DNA of 64,000 nucleotides from the NCBI RefSeq assembly GCF_013155545.1, contig NZ_JABJVV010000003.1, forward strand, positions 186,001 through 250,000, read 5' to 3'. This stretch comes from Caenimonas soli (GTDB lineage Bacteria; Pseudomonadota; Gammaproteobacteria; Burkholderiales; Burkholderiaceae_C). The translations under genes were made by a program, and so were the position numbers. The notes under the pieces were generated by a model that ran no database searches, was not told where the DNA came from, and saw only the letters and a list, made by a program, of their open reading frames with translations. Below, piece after piece: positions 52,868 through 61,038 of the stretch (positions are counted from its first letter, which is position 1; each line of letters starts with the position of its first letter).

Positions 52868-53407
52868 ATGAAACCATCCAACGTCTTGATCCTGCCCGGC
52901 TGGGAAAACAGCGGGCCGCAGCACTGGCAAAGTTTGTGGGAAAAGCGCCATGGCTATGTGCGCGTGGAGCAGCACGATTGGAGCAAGCCCTTGCGCGGCG
53001 ACTGGCTGGCGCGGCTCGAGGAGATGGTGCTTTCGCGCGACGAGCCCGCGGTGCTGGTGGCCCACAGCCTCGGCTGCATCCTGGCTGCGGCCTGGTCGGC
53101 ACGCTCGATGAACACGCACCGGGTGAAGGCCGCGCTGCTAGTCGCGCCCGGCGATGTCGAGCAGCCGGACATCCGCGAACAACTTCCCAGCTGGTCGCCG
53201 ATCGACCTCAGCGCCCTGGCTTTTCCGACCGTGCTGCTGGCCAGCCGCAACGACACTTTTTGCGAATTCGAACGCGCGCGCCTTTTTGCTTATGCCTGGG
53301 GCGCGCAATTCATGGACTACGGCGATTGCGGCCACATCAATGCCGACTCGGGGCTGGCCAGCTGGCCCGAAGGTCACGTGCTGCTGCAAGACCTGATGAA
53401 AGATTAA
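52868..53407 (+). CDS. RBBP9/YdeN family serine hydrolase
   Basis: A 179-residue alpha/beta hydrolase: VLILPGWENSGPQHWQSLWE at the N-terminus, nucleophile elbow VLVAHSLGCILAAAWSARSM with Ser, Asp in LASRNDTFCEF and His in GDCGHINADSGL. The length and pattern match the RBBP9/YdeN group. Its place between parA and parB is common in related betaproteobacteria as I recall; no role in partitioning is known. Confidence 0.88.
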   Translation: MKPSNVLILPGWENSGPQHWQSLWEKRHGYVRVEQHDWSKPLRGDWLARLEEMVLSRDEPAVLVAHSLGCILAAAWSARSMNTHRVKAALLVAPGDVEQPDIREQLPSWSPIDLSALAFPTVLLASRNDTFCEFERARLFAYAWGAQFMDYGDCGHINADSGLASWPEGHVLLQDLMKD

Positions 53408-53421
53408 GGATTCTCGACCCC

Positions 53422-54357
53422 ATGGTCACGAAAAAACCCAAGGGCCTGGGCCGGGGGCTCGAAGCCCTGCTCGGCCCCACCGCCTCCGAAACGCCCGCCG
53501 ATACCTCCTCGACCGCCCCGGGACTGCCGGCATCGCTGCTGCTCGGCGACATGGTGCCCGGCGTCTACCAGCCGCGCACGCGCATGGACGAGGGCGCCCT
53601 CTACGAACTGGCCGAAAGCATCAAGGCCCAGGGCATCATGCAGCCGATCCTGGTGCGCAGGCTCGGGGGCGGCGCCAACGCGGGCAAGTACGAAATCATC
53701 GCCGGCGAGCGCCGCTTCCGTGCCGCCAGACTGGCGGGGCTGGACAGCGTGCCGGTGCTGGTGCGCGACGTGCCGGACGAAGCGGCGGCAGCGATGTCGC
53801 TCATCGAGAACATCCAGCGCGAGGACCTGAACCCGCTGGAAGAAGCGCATGGCCTGCAGCGCCTGGTGAAGGAATTCGGGCTCACGCACGAAGAGGCCGC
53901 GCAGGCGGTGGGCCGCTCGCGCAGCGCGGCCAGCAACCTGCTGCGCCTGCTGAATCTGGCCGAGCCGGTGCAGACCATGCTCATGGCCGGTGACCTGGAC
54001 ATGGGCCATGCCCGCGCCTTGCTGGCGCTGGAGCGGGCCTCGCAGATCACGGCCGCCAATCAGATCGCCGCGAAGAAGCTATCGGTGCGCGAGGCCGAGA
54101 GCCTGGTGAAGAAGCTCGGCGCGGAGTTCAACCTGGTCTCGACCAAGCCCAAGCCCGAGAAGTCACGCGACCTGCGCCGGGTGGAAGAGGAGCTGTCGGA
54201 CCTGCTCACGGCAGAAGTCGAGGTGCGCGTAAAAAAGCGCGTCAAGCGCAACGGCCGCAGCGAGGAGATGGGCGAGGTGGCGATCCAGTTCGGATCGCTG
54301 GAAGAACTCAACGGGCTGATCGACAAGCTGCGGGGCGAGCTGTCATTGCGGACTTGA
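53422..54357 (+). CDS. parB: Chromosome partitioning protein ParB (Spo0J)
   Basis: ParB is a CTP-dependent clamp that loads at parS and spreads. The 311-residue protein opens with the ParA-activating MVTKKPKGLGRGLEALLG, has the CTPase motif AGERRFRAARLAG, ENIQREDLNPLEEA, a helix-turn-helix (THEEAAQAVGRSRSAASNLL) and a C-terminal dimerisation domain. The last residues (GELSLRT) and stop codon fall in a dispersed palindromic repeat, so the natural end is slightly altered. The three parS-like sites at 50.2-51.3 kb are its likely targets. Confidence 0.97.
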   Translation: MVTKKPKGLGRGLEALLGPTASETPADTSSTAPGLPASLLLGDMVPGVYQPRTRMDEGALYELAESIKAQGIMQPILVRRLGGGANAGKYEIIAGERRFRAARLAGLDSVPVLVRDVPDEAAAAMSLIENIQREDLNPLEEAHGLQRLVKEFGLTHEEAAQAVGRSRSAASNLLRLLNLAEPVQTMLMAGDLDMGHARALLALERASQITAANQIAAKKLSVREAESLVKKLGAEFNLVSTKPKPEKSRDLRRVEEELSDLLTAEVEVRVKKRVKRNGRSEEMGEVAIQFGSLEELNGLIDKLRGELSLRT

Positions 54358-54421
54358 TCCGCAATCCATGCGGCGTGGGAGATAACGTAGCGTGGATCCC
54401 GGGTCAGGCCCGGGATGACAG
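54342..54421. repeat. Dispersed palindromic repeat, double copy at the parB end
   Basis: ATTGCGGA-CTTGA-TCCGCAAT (about 54345-54365) supplies the parB stop. A second unit, ATCCCGGG-TCAGG-CCCGGGAT, lies at about 54396-54416 and is followed by GACAG. Arms differ but pair in both. Confidence 0.87.
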
Positions 54422-54423
54422 TT

Positions 54424-55848
54424 TCAAAGCGAAAAGATCTTCCCCGGGTTCATGATGTTCTTCGGGTCGAGCGCCCGCTTGATCGTGCGCATCATGTCCA
54501 CCGCGCCGGCGCCGGTCTCGGTAACCAGGAACTCCATCTTGTGCAGGCCTACGCCGTGCTCGCCGGTGCAGGTGCCTTCCAGGCTGAGCGCGCGCGCCAC
54601 CAGCTGGTGATTGAGCTGCTCGGCGATCTGGCGTTCTTCCGGCTTGTCCGGATCGATCAGATAGCCGAAATGGAAATTGCCGTCGCCGACGTGGCCCACC
54701 AGGAAGTAGGGCAGGCCGCTGGCGTCGGCTTCCTTCACCGAGTCCAGCAGGCAGTCGGCCAGGCGCGAGATCGGCACGCAGGTGTCGGTGGAAATGGCGC
54801 GGCAGCCCGGCTTGGACTGGATCGCGGCAAAGTAGGCGTTGTGCCGCGCCGTCCACAGGCGCGTGCGCTCCTCGGGTGTGGTCGCCCATTCGAAGGCGTT
54901 GCCGCCATGATCGGTGGCGATTTCCTGCACCAGCTCGGCCTGCTCCTTCACACCGCTGGGCGAGCCGTGGAATTCCATCAGCAGCATCGGCTCTTCGCGC
55001 AGGCCCAGCTTGCTGTGCGCGTTGACCATGCGCACCGTGTTGTGGTCGATCAACTCGACCCGCGCGATCGGCACGCCCAGCTGGATGATCTGGATGGTGG
55101 TGCGCACCGCGGCCTCGATGCTGGGGAAGGAGCAGATCGCGGCCGAGATCGCCTCGGGCAGCGGATACAGGCGCACCGTCACTTCGGTGATCACGCCCAG
55201 CGTGCCTTCGCTGCCGACCAAGAGGCGCGTGAGGTCGTAGCCCGCCGCGGACTTCTTGGCCCGGCTGCCCGTGCGAATCACTTCGCCGCTGGCCGTCACC
55301 ACTTCCAGGCTGAGCACGTTCTCGCGCATGGTGCCGTAGCGCACGGCGTTGGTCCCGCTGGCGCGCGTCGCGCTCATGCCGCCGATGGTTGCGTCCGCAC
55401 CGGGGTCGATCGGGAAGAACAGGCCGGTGCTCTTGACCTCTTCGTTGAGCTGCTTGCGCGTGACGCCCGGCTGCACCGTGACCGTCAGGTCCTCGGCGTT
55501 GATGGACAGCACCTTGTTCATGCGGCTGACGTCCACGCTGATGCCGCCTTGCACGGCCAGCAGATGGCCTTCCAGTGAAGAGCCGACGCCGAACGGGATC
55601 ACCGGAACGCTGTACTGGCTGGCCAGCTGGACCGCATCGGCCACATCCTGGGTGCTTTCGGCGAAGACCACGGCGGCCGGTGGCGGCGCCTGGAACGAGG
55701 ACTCGTCGCGGCCGTGTGTTTCGCGCACGGCCATGGCCGTCGAACAGTTGGTGCCGAAGCGCGCCTTCAGCGCGTCGATCAGCGCGGCGGGGACCTCGCG
55801 CTGGTGGATCTCGGGAACCAGATGGGACAGGGCGGCAGGGGCGTTCAT
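54424..55848 (-). CDS. FAD-binding oxidoreductase, D-lactate dehydrogenase/GlcD type
   Basis: A 474-residue flavoprotein of the vanillyl-alcohol-oxidase fold. The FAD-binding domain has PVIPFGVGSSLEGHLLAVQG and TIGGMSATRASGTNAVRYGT; the C-terminal oxidase domain has FHFGYLIDPDKPEE and CTGEHGVGLHKMEFL with the conserved His. The closest functional class is cytochrome-linked D-lactate dehydrogenase or a GlcD-like subunit; no glcE/glcF genes are adjacent, which favours the D-lactate type. It reads away from the parB repeat. Confidence 0.9.
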   Translation of the reverse strand: MNAPAALSHLVPEIHQREVPAALIDALKARFGTNCSTAMAVRETHGRDESSFQAPPPAAVVFAESTQDVADAVQLASQYSVPVIPFGVGSSLEGHLLAVQGGISVDVSRMNKVLSINAEDLTVTVQPGVTRKQLNEEVKSTGLFFPIDPGADATIGGMSATRASGTNAVRYGTMRENVLSLEVVTASGEVIRTGSRAKKSAAGYDLTRLLVGSEGTLGVITEVTVRLYPLPEAISAAICSFPSIEAAVRTTIQIIQLGVPIARVELIDHNTVRMVNAHSKLGLREEPMLLMEFHGSPSGVKEQAELVQEIATDHGGNAFEWATTPEERTRLWTARHNAYFAAIQSKPGCRAISTDTCVPISRLADCLLDSVKEADASGLPYFLVGHVGDGNFHFGYLIDPDKPEERQIAEQLNHQLVARALSLEGTCTGEHGVGLHKMEFLVTETGAGAVDMMRTIKRALDPKNIMNPGKIFSL

Positions 55849-55881
55849 TGCTTGTCTCCAGGGCAGCGCCCCAAGTCTAAG

Positions 55882-56244
55882 CTAACGCGGGAACGCGCCT
55901 TCGTATTCGGCGCGCACCAACACGCCGTCCTTGTTCTGGTCCATCTCTTCGAAGCTGCGCGGCAGGATGGCCAGGCGCTGCGCCTCGGCGCGAGTCAACT
56001 CGCCATTGCTGTCGCTGTCGGCCATGGCGAAGGCCTCGCGAATCTGCGCCGCGGTCCAGCGTGCGGCCGGCAGCGGCTGGGCGGCGGGCGCCGCCGGGGC
56101 TGCCGGGGCTGCCGGCGCGGGCGCCGGTGCGGCGGGCGGGAGTGTCTGTGCGGTCGCAGACTGGATCGCGAGCCACGTGGCGGCGAGGATCGCCAGCGTG
56201 CAGCCCAGGCGCAACGGATGTGATGAGGCGGAAGGGATATTCAT
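55882..56244 (-). CDS. Secreted EF-hand protein 1
   Basis: A 120-residue exported protein: signal segment (LRLGCTLAILAATWLAIQSA, cut after ATAQ), a Pro-Ala repeat stretch (PAPAAPAAPAAPAAQP), then two EF-hands, DSDSNGELTRAE and DQNKDGVLVRAE, with the calcium-ligand pattern DxDxNG/D...E intact. The second ATG (56244) is chosen because AAAGGA lies seven bases upstream of it. It is followed upstream on the same strand by a second EF-hand gene. Confidence 0.85.
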   Translation of the reverse strand: MNIPSASSHPLRLGCTLAILAATWLAIQSATAQTLPPAAPAPAPAAPAAPAAPAAQPLPAARWTAAQIREAFAMADSDSNGELTRAEAQRLAILPRSFEEMDQNKDGVLVRAEYEGAFPR

Positions 56245-56327
56245 GGGCATTCCTTTCCGCGATCTTGCGGTGCCGGCTTGCCGCGCACAGGCGGCAAAAG
56301 CGGCAAACCTTGTAGGACCAGGACGCG

Positions 56328-56672
56328 CTACTTGAGCGCTTCGTCGAACTCGGCGCTGGAGATCGAGCCGTCCTTGTTGGTATCGATCTGGTCGAAGCGG
56401 CTCGAGAGTCCGCTCAAGACGGAGGCTTCCTGGCGGCTGAGCCGCCCGTCGCCGTCGGTGTCGACGCGCTTGTAGGCCTGGGTCAGCTGTTCCCGTGTCC
56501 AGCGGTTCGGCGGGATGGCGCCGCTGTTGGGCGCTGAGGTTGATTGGGTGGTTGGGGTTGAAGGGGTGGCGATCTGTGCGCGGGCCTGGAGGTGGCCGCT
56601 CAGCGCCAATGTGGCGAACAGTGCCACGCTGCAAGTTTCGAAGTTGGGGAGTATTCGTCGCTTCACATGCAT
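56328..56672 (-). CDS. Secreted EF-hand protein 2
   Basis: A 114-residue exported protein with a signal segment (VALFATLALSGHLQARAQ), a Ser/Thr/Pro linker (TPSTPTTQSTSAPNSG) and two EF-hands, DTDGDGRLSRQE and DTNKDGSISSAE. The shared helix PPNRWTREQLTQAYKRVDTD is like ARWTAAQIREAFAMADSD in the neighbouring protein, so the two are paralogues from a tandem duplication. Probably calcium-binding in the periplasm. Confidence 0.85.
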   Translation of the reverse strand: MHVKRRILPNFETCSVALFATLALSGHLQARAQIATPSTPTTQSTSAPNSGAIPPNRWTREQLTQAYKRVDTDGDGRLSRQEASVLSGLSSRFDQIDTNKDGSISSAEFDEALK

Positions 56673-56818
56673 CGGAGGTTGCTCCTGAAGTTGAGGAAAG
56701 TGCATTGAAGCCCATGAGCACCGGCTCGCCCAGCACTTTTGCCTTACGTTGCCCGCGATACATCCTGTGCCTGCGCGTAACGCACAATCTGTGGCAGGGC
56801 AAACAAAAGGGACCGACC

Positions 56819-57382
56819 ATGGGCAAGCGCCTCACACAAATCGCCACGCGCACGGGCGACAACGGGACCACCGGTCTCGGCGACAACACGCGCGTTTCCA
56901 AGGACAGCCTGCGCGTGCACGCGATGGGCGATGTGGACGAACTCAATTCACATATCGGCCTGTTGCTGTGCGAGCCGACGCCCGAGGGCGTCGCTGACCT
57001 GCTGGTGGAGATTCAGCACCAGCTATTCAACCTGGGCGGCGAGCTGTCCATCCCGGGCTTCGAATTGCTCAAGGGCGAGGCCGTGCTGGCGCTGGACGAA
57101 GCGCTGGCGCACTACAACGGCCAGCTGCCCAAGCTGGAGGAGTTCATCCTGCCGGCGGGCACGCGCGCGGCTTCGCAGGCCCATGTGTGCCGCACCGTAG
57201 CGCGCCGGGCCGAGCGGGCCGTCGTGGCACTGGGCGCGACCGAGGCCCTGCGTGAAACACCCAGGCAATATCTCAACCGGCTGAGCGACCTGATGTTCGT
57301 GCTGGCGCGCGTGCTCAACCGCATGAACGGCGGCGACGACGTGTACTGGAAGAGCGAGCGGCTTGCGCGAGCTTCCGAATGA
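56819..57382 (+). CDS. Cob(I)yrinic acid a,c-diamide adenosyltransferase (PduO type)
   Basis: This enzyme transfers adenosyl from ATP to cob(I)alamin to make adenosylcobalamin. The 187-residue protein starts MGKRLTQIATRTGDNGTTGL with the ATP-binding TRTGDxGTT motif, has DELNSHIGLLL, the RTVARRAERAVVAL helix with conserved Arg/Glu, and LNRLSDLMFVLARVLN at the end. It stands alone with no other cobalamin genes nearby. Confidence 0.95.
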   Translation: MGKRLTQIATRTGDNGTTGLGDNTRVSKDSLRVHAMGDVDELNSHIGLLLCEPTPEGVADLLVEIQHQLFNLGGELSIPGFELLKGEAVLALDEALAHYNGQLPKLEEFILPAGTRAASQAHVCRTVARRAERAVVALGATEALRETPRQYLNRLSDLMFVLARVLNRMNGGDDVYWKSERLARASE

Positions 57383-57417
57383 GCGAGCGGCTGGCGCGCT
57401 CGGCGGGCGAGTAGGGC

Positions 57418-57840
57418 CTACTTCGGCTGCAGCACGGCCATCGTGATGCGCGACACGCAGGTGAGCTCACCTGCGTCGTTGCTCATGTCGATCTGCCAGA
57501 CCTGGGTGGTGCGGCCGATATGCACCGGGCGGGTGATACCGGTGACCCAACCATGGGTGGCGCCGCGCAGGTGGTTGGCATTGATGTCCAGGCCCACGGC
57601 GCGGCTTCCCTCGGCGCAGGAATAGGCGGCGCCGCAGGACCCCAGCGTCTCGGCCAGCACCACCGAGACCCCGCCGTGCAGCAGGCCGTAGGGTTGCTTG
57701 GTGCGCGTGTCCACCGGTACCCGGGCGCGGATGAAGTCGTCGCCGACCTCCAGAAATTCGATGCCCAGATGGGCCACCGCGGTGTCCTTGTGGATGGCGG
57801 TGAGGTCCTCGACGGAGATCGGTTTTTTCCAGATACGCAT
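57418..57840 (-). CDS. Hotdog-fold thioesterase (MenI/YbdB-like)
   Basis: A 140-residue acyl-CoA thioesterase beginning MRIWKKPISVEDLTAIHKDT. The hotdog helix is PYGLLHGGVSVVLAETLGSC, with HGG and the catalytic Glu in AETLGS, followed by GLDINANHLRGATHGWVTGI and HIGRTTQVWQIDM. This matches the EntH/MenI type that hydrolyses aromatic acyl-CoAs such as DHNA-CoA. It is 10 bases downstream of the start-side neighbour uracil permease on the same strand. Confidence 0.9.
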   Translation of the reverse strand: MRIWKKPISVEDLTAIHKDTAVAHLGIEFLEVGDDFIRARVPVDTRTKQPYGLLHGGVSVVLAETLGSCGAAYSCAEGSRAVGLDINANHLRGATHGWVTGITRPVHIGRTTQVWQIDMSNDAGELTCVSRITMAVLQPK

Positions 57841-57849
57841 GCGCGGATT

Positions 57850-59175
57850 CTAGGCAGCTTTCTGCGGCGTCGCTTGGCGCGCGGCGGTTCCGCCGCCGCG
57901 GTTGAGCAATGCATAGAGCAGGATGGCGCCGAACGTGGCGGTGCCGATGCCGCCCAGGGCGAAGCCGCCGAACTTGAGCGTGAAGTCGCCGGTGCCCAGC
58001 ACCAGCGTGATGGCCGCGACGATCAGGTTGCGGTTCTGCGAGAAATCCACCCGGTTGTCGACCCAGATCTTGGCGCCGGCCACCGCGATCAGGCCGAACA
58101 CCACGATCGACACGCCGCCCATCACCGGCAGGGGGATGGCCTGGATCACCGCGCCGAACTTGGGCGAGAAACCCAGCACGATGGCGATGGCGGCGGCCAC
58201 CACGAACACCGCGGTCGAATAGATCTTGGTGGCGGCCATCACGCCGATGTTCTCGGCGTAGGTCGTGACGCCGGTGCCGCCGGCGCCGCCGCTGATCACC
58301 GTGGCCACGCCGTCGCCGATGAAGGCGCGGCCGATGTACTGGTCGAGGTTCCTGCCGGTCATGGCCGTGACGGCCTTGATGTGGCCCAGGTTCTCCGCCA
58401 CCAGGATGATGGCCACGGGCGCGATCAGCAGCATGGCGCCGGCATCGAACACGGGCGCTGCGAAGGCCGGCGCGCCGAACCAGGCGGCGTTGGCGATGCC
58501 CGCGAGGTCCAGCGGCTTGCCCAGCCCCAGGCCGTTGGCCAGGATGGCGTAGACGATGCTGGCGATGATGAGCCCCACCAGGATCAGGAGGCGCTGGATC
58601 ATGCCGCGGGTGAACACCGCGACCAGGCCGACGCAGGTGAAGGTCACGGCCTGCATCCATGAATCGAAATTGCTGGCCGCCATGTTCTTGATCGGGATGC
58701 CTGCCAGGTTCAGGCCGATCACGGCCACCACGGCCCCGGTGACCACCGGCGGCATCAGGCGCTCGACCCAGCCGGTGCCCACGGCCTGCACGATGGCGCC
58801 GATGACGGTGTAGAGAATGCCGCAGGCGATGATGCCGCCCAGCGCCAGGCCGATGTTGCCGTTGGGCCCCTTGCCCGCATAGGCCGTGGCCGCGATCACC
58901 ACGCCGATGAAGGCGAAGCTGGAGCCCAGGTAGCTGGGGACCTTGCCGCCGGTGATGATGAAGAACACCAGCGTGCCGATACCGCTCATGAGGATGGCGA
59001 TGTTGGGGTCGAACCCCATGAGGATGGGCGCCAGCACCGTGGCGCCGAACATCGCGATCACGTGCTGCACGCCCATCGCCGCGGTTTGCGGCCAGGGCAG
59101 GCGTTCATCGGGTGCTATGACGCCGCCTTGGCGAAGCACTTCAGACGGCTTCTCGGTCCAGTCGAACATTCCCAT
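57850..59175 (-). CDS. uraA: Uracil permease, NCS2 family
   Basis: A 441-residue proton symporter with about fourteen hydrophobic segments. NCS2 hallmarks: AAMGVQHVIAMFGATVLAPI near the N-terminus, VAENLGHIKAVTAMTGRNLD with the substrate-binding Glu, GGAGGTGVTTYAENIGVMAA and the QNRNLIVAAITLVLG segment. These favour uracil over xanthine. The ATG at 59175 begins MGMFDWTEKPSEVLRQGG. The thioesterase gene follows after 10 bases. Confidence 0.93.
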   Translation of the reverse strand: MGMFDWTEKPSEVLRQGGVIAPDERLPWPQTAAMGVQHVIAMFGATVLAPILMGFDPNIAILMSGIGTLVFFIITGGKVPSYLGSSFAFIGVVIAATAYAGKGPNGNIGLALGGIIACGILYTVIGAIVQAVGTGWVERLMPPVVTGAVVAVIGLNLAGIPIKNMAASNFDSWMQAVTFTCVGLVAVFTRGMIQRLLILVGLIIASIVYAILANGLGLGKPLDLAGIANAAWFGAPAFAAPVFDAGAMLLIAPVAIILVAENLGHIKAVTAMTGRNLDQYIGRAFIGDGVATVISGGAGGTGVTTYAENIGVMAATKIYSTAVFVVAAAIAIVLGFSPKFGAVIQAIPLPVMGGVSIVVFGLIAVAGAKIWVDNRVDFSQNRNLIVAAITLVLGTGDFTLKFGGFALGGIGTATFGAILLYALLNRGGGTAARQATPQKAA

Positions 59176-59252
59176 CTCTCGCTCCTTCTTGTGAAAGTGG
59201 AGCGATGCTATGAGCAATATCCGCGCCGCACAAGAGCTCGGTCCGCGGCGCT

Positions 59253-60137
59253 CTATGCCGCGAAGATTGCGACCTTGCCGAGCACCTCGGCGTCCTTGAG
59301 GATCTTGCGGTGGCCCAGGCCTTCGGTCGCCACCAGCTGCGCGCCGCGGATGGCGTGCGCATAGGCCATGCCGTCGGCGAAGCGGTTGATGCTGTCGCCG
59401 CGGTCGTGCACCACCAGCGTGGGCACGCGGATGCGCGGCCCCACCGCTTCGGGCTCCAGCTGCGGCATCAGCACGGCTTCGCGCGTCTCGATGCGTTTTT
59501 GCATCGCGGCCCGCGTGGTCTCGGACAGGCCGAACACATGGGCGAACAGGCGCGTGTACTCGCGCGGCGAGGCCGGCGGCGCGAGCAGCACGATGCGCTC
59601 GGCCGGCAAGCCGCGGCTGGCCGCATAGGCAGTGGCGTTGGCCGCCAGCGAGTGGGCGACCACCACGCGCAGGCTGTGCCCCTGCTGCTGCAGGCGCGCG
59701 ACCACATACTCGATGGCGCGCGCGAACTGCGGCAGGTTGCTGACCGAGCCGGCGCTGCGGCCGTGCGCCGGCAACTCGATGAGCACGGGCCGCAGGCCCT
59801 GCTGAGCCAGCGCCTCGGCCAGCGGCAGCATTTGCCCGGCATGGCCGCCCCAGCCGTGCACCAGCAAGGCCACGGGAGCATGGGGAGCGACGGCCGGCGA
59901 GTAGACGGCAATGCTGCCGTTTTCGAAACGCCAGTCTTCTATGCGCCACTTCGCGTCCCAACGGGCGCGGCGGTTGAGCCAGCGGGGCGGCATCGGCGTG
60001 CCGAACAAACGATAGGCGGCGCGAACCGCCAGCGCAGGCCAGAGCCGCTGGAAGGTTCCCAAGGCGACGCGGAACAGCCGGATGCCGGGGCTGGCCTGGT
60101 AGAAGGCCGAGGTGGCCTCGAGTGCGGTGCGGGTCAT
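59253..60137 (-). CDS. Alpha/beta hydrolase of the TetR-linked module
   Basis: A 294-residue hydrolase. Elements: LLVHGWGGHAGQMLPLAEAL (oxyanion hole), VVAHSLAANATAYAASRGLP (nucleophile Ser in AHSLA, replacing the usual GxSxG), TLVVHDRGDSINRFADG (Asp) and ATEGLGHRKILKD (His). The catalytic set is complete. GAAGGAAG overlaps the end of the small membrane-peptide gene upstream, so both are on one transcript starting near a TetR operator. Substrate unknown; a lipid-like ester is plausible. Confidence 0.87.
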   Translation of the reverse strand: MTRTALEATSAFYQASPGIRLFRVALGTFQRLWPALAVRAAYRLFGTPMPPRWLNRRARWDAKWRIEDWRFENGSIAVYSPAVAPHAPVALLVHGWGGHAGQMLPLAEALAQQGLRPVLIELPAHGRSAGSVSNLPQFARAIEYVVARLQQQGHSLRVVVAHSLAANATAYAASRGLPAERIVLLAPPASPREYTRLFAHVFGLSETTRAAMQKRIETREAVLMPQLEPEAVGPRIRVPTLVVHDRGDSINRFADGMAYAHAIRGAQLVATEGLGHRKILKDAEVLGKVAIFAA

Positions 60138-60147
60138 GGCGCTTCCT

Positions 60148-60261
60148 TCAGAAAAAGATCATGTCGTCGTTGCTGCGCGGCAGGTTCCGCAGCGATTGCA
60201 GTGCGGCGCGAACGACGCGCCAGCCGCCGTAGCAGGCGGCGAGGATCAGGATGGTCAACAT
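60148..60261 (-). CDS. 37-residue membrane peptide
   Basis: A very short gene: MLTILILAACYGGWRVVRAA followed by LQSLRNLPRSNDDMIFF and a stop. The first half is one hydrophobic segment, then a basic linker and a short tail. AAAGGA lies eight bases before the ATG, and a perfect TetR-type operator is 15 bases upstream. The hydrolase gene begins 10 bases after the stop, its binding site overlapping this gene's end. It may anchor or regulate the hydrolase; function unknown. Confidence 0.75.
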   Translation of the reverse strand: MLTILILAACYGGWRVVRAALQSLRNLPRSNDDMIFF

Positions 60262-60275
60262 CTCGGGTTCCTTTC

Positions 60276-60293
60276 TTCGCACGGTTGTGCGAA
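60276..60293. promoter_or_regulatory. TetR-type operator A
   Basis: TTCGCACGGTTGTGCGAA: 7-base perfect arms around GGTT, just upstream of the small-peptide/hydrolase operon. It matches operator B upstream of tetR at all but a few positions. Confidence 0.82.
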
Positions 60294-60334
60294 ACATGGG
60301 CGAACTTGCGGGAGGGAAAGCATGTCTCGGTTCT

Positions 60335-60937
60335 CTATTTCTTGTAGGTGTCGCGCAGCCGGCGCCAGCTGGCCTGGGCCCGTTCTGCCGCGCGGTTGTC
60401 GCGCAGGAAGCGCGCGTCGTGGATCAGTCCCAGCATCAGCGCGCTGATCTCGCTGACCAGTTGCTCGGGATCGGTGTCGCTCTTGAAATGGCCCACTTCT
60501 ATCGCCTGCAGTGCCGTGCGGCGCAGCGCGCTGCGCCAGCGCGTCACTTCACCGTGCAGCAGGTCGCGCAGCGGCCCTTCGCGGTCGTCCAGTTCGAAGG
60601 CGCCGGCCGAGAAGATGCAGCCGTTGCGCGCCTCGACGTCGCGGGTGCGCACGATCCAGCGCTGGACGATCTCGTCCAGCCGCGGCAGGCCCTTGGGCAG
60701 CTGCATGGCGGGCACGAACACGTCGGCCAGGAAGCGGCGCCCGAATTCCTCGATCACCGCCTTCTGCAAGGCTTCGCGCGAACCGATGCGCGAGAACACG
60801 CCGCTCTTGGACAGGCCGATGCGGTCGGCCACCGCCTGCAAGGTGATTGCCTCCAGGCCTTCGGCGGACGCCAGATCGAGCCCGGCGCCGACGATCGCGG
60901 CGCGGGTCAGTTCACTCTTCTGGGTCTTGGCATCCAT
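60335..60937 (-). CDS. TetR/AcrR family transcriptional regulator
   Basis: A 200-residue repressor. The N-terminal helix-turn-helix is EGLEAITLQAVADRIGLSKS followed by GVFSRIGSREALQKAVIEEF, the standard TetR pattern. The C-terminal ligand domain has RNGCIFSAGAFELDDREGPL, as in the YxaF/LmrA-like or C_33 group. The gene lies between two near-identical operators, one at its own start (60948-60965) and one before the hydrolase operon (60276-60293), so it should repress both. Confidence 0.93.
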   Translation of the reverse strand: MDAKTQKSELTRAAIVGAGLDLASAEGLEAITLQAVADRIGLSKSGVFSRIGSREALQKAVIEEFGRRFLADVFVPAMQLPKGLPRLDEIVQRWIVRTRDVEARNGCIFSAGAFELDDREGPLRDLLHGEVTRWRSALRRTALQAIEVGHFKSDTDPEQLVSEISALMLGLIHDARFLRDNRAAERAQASWRRLRDTYKK

Positions 60938-60947
60938 GGAGAGAATA

Positions 60948-60965
60948 TTAGCACGCTCGTGCGAA
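60948..60965. promoter_or_regulatory. TetR-type operator B
   Basis: TTAGCACGCTCGTGCGAA, 11 bases upstream of the tetR start codon. Shares TTnGCACGnTnGTGCGAA with operator A. It also lies 74 bases upstream of the acetoacetyl-CoA synthetase gene on the other strand and could affect it. Confidence 0.82.
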
Positions 60966-61038
60966 AGTGCAAGTGACGATAAAAGTATCTATCCGGACGG
61001 GGGGTGCGCGCAGGCCCCGCCGCTGCTAATCTTGCGTG

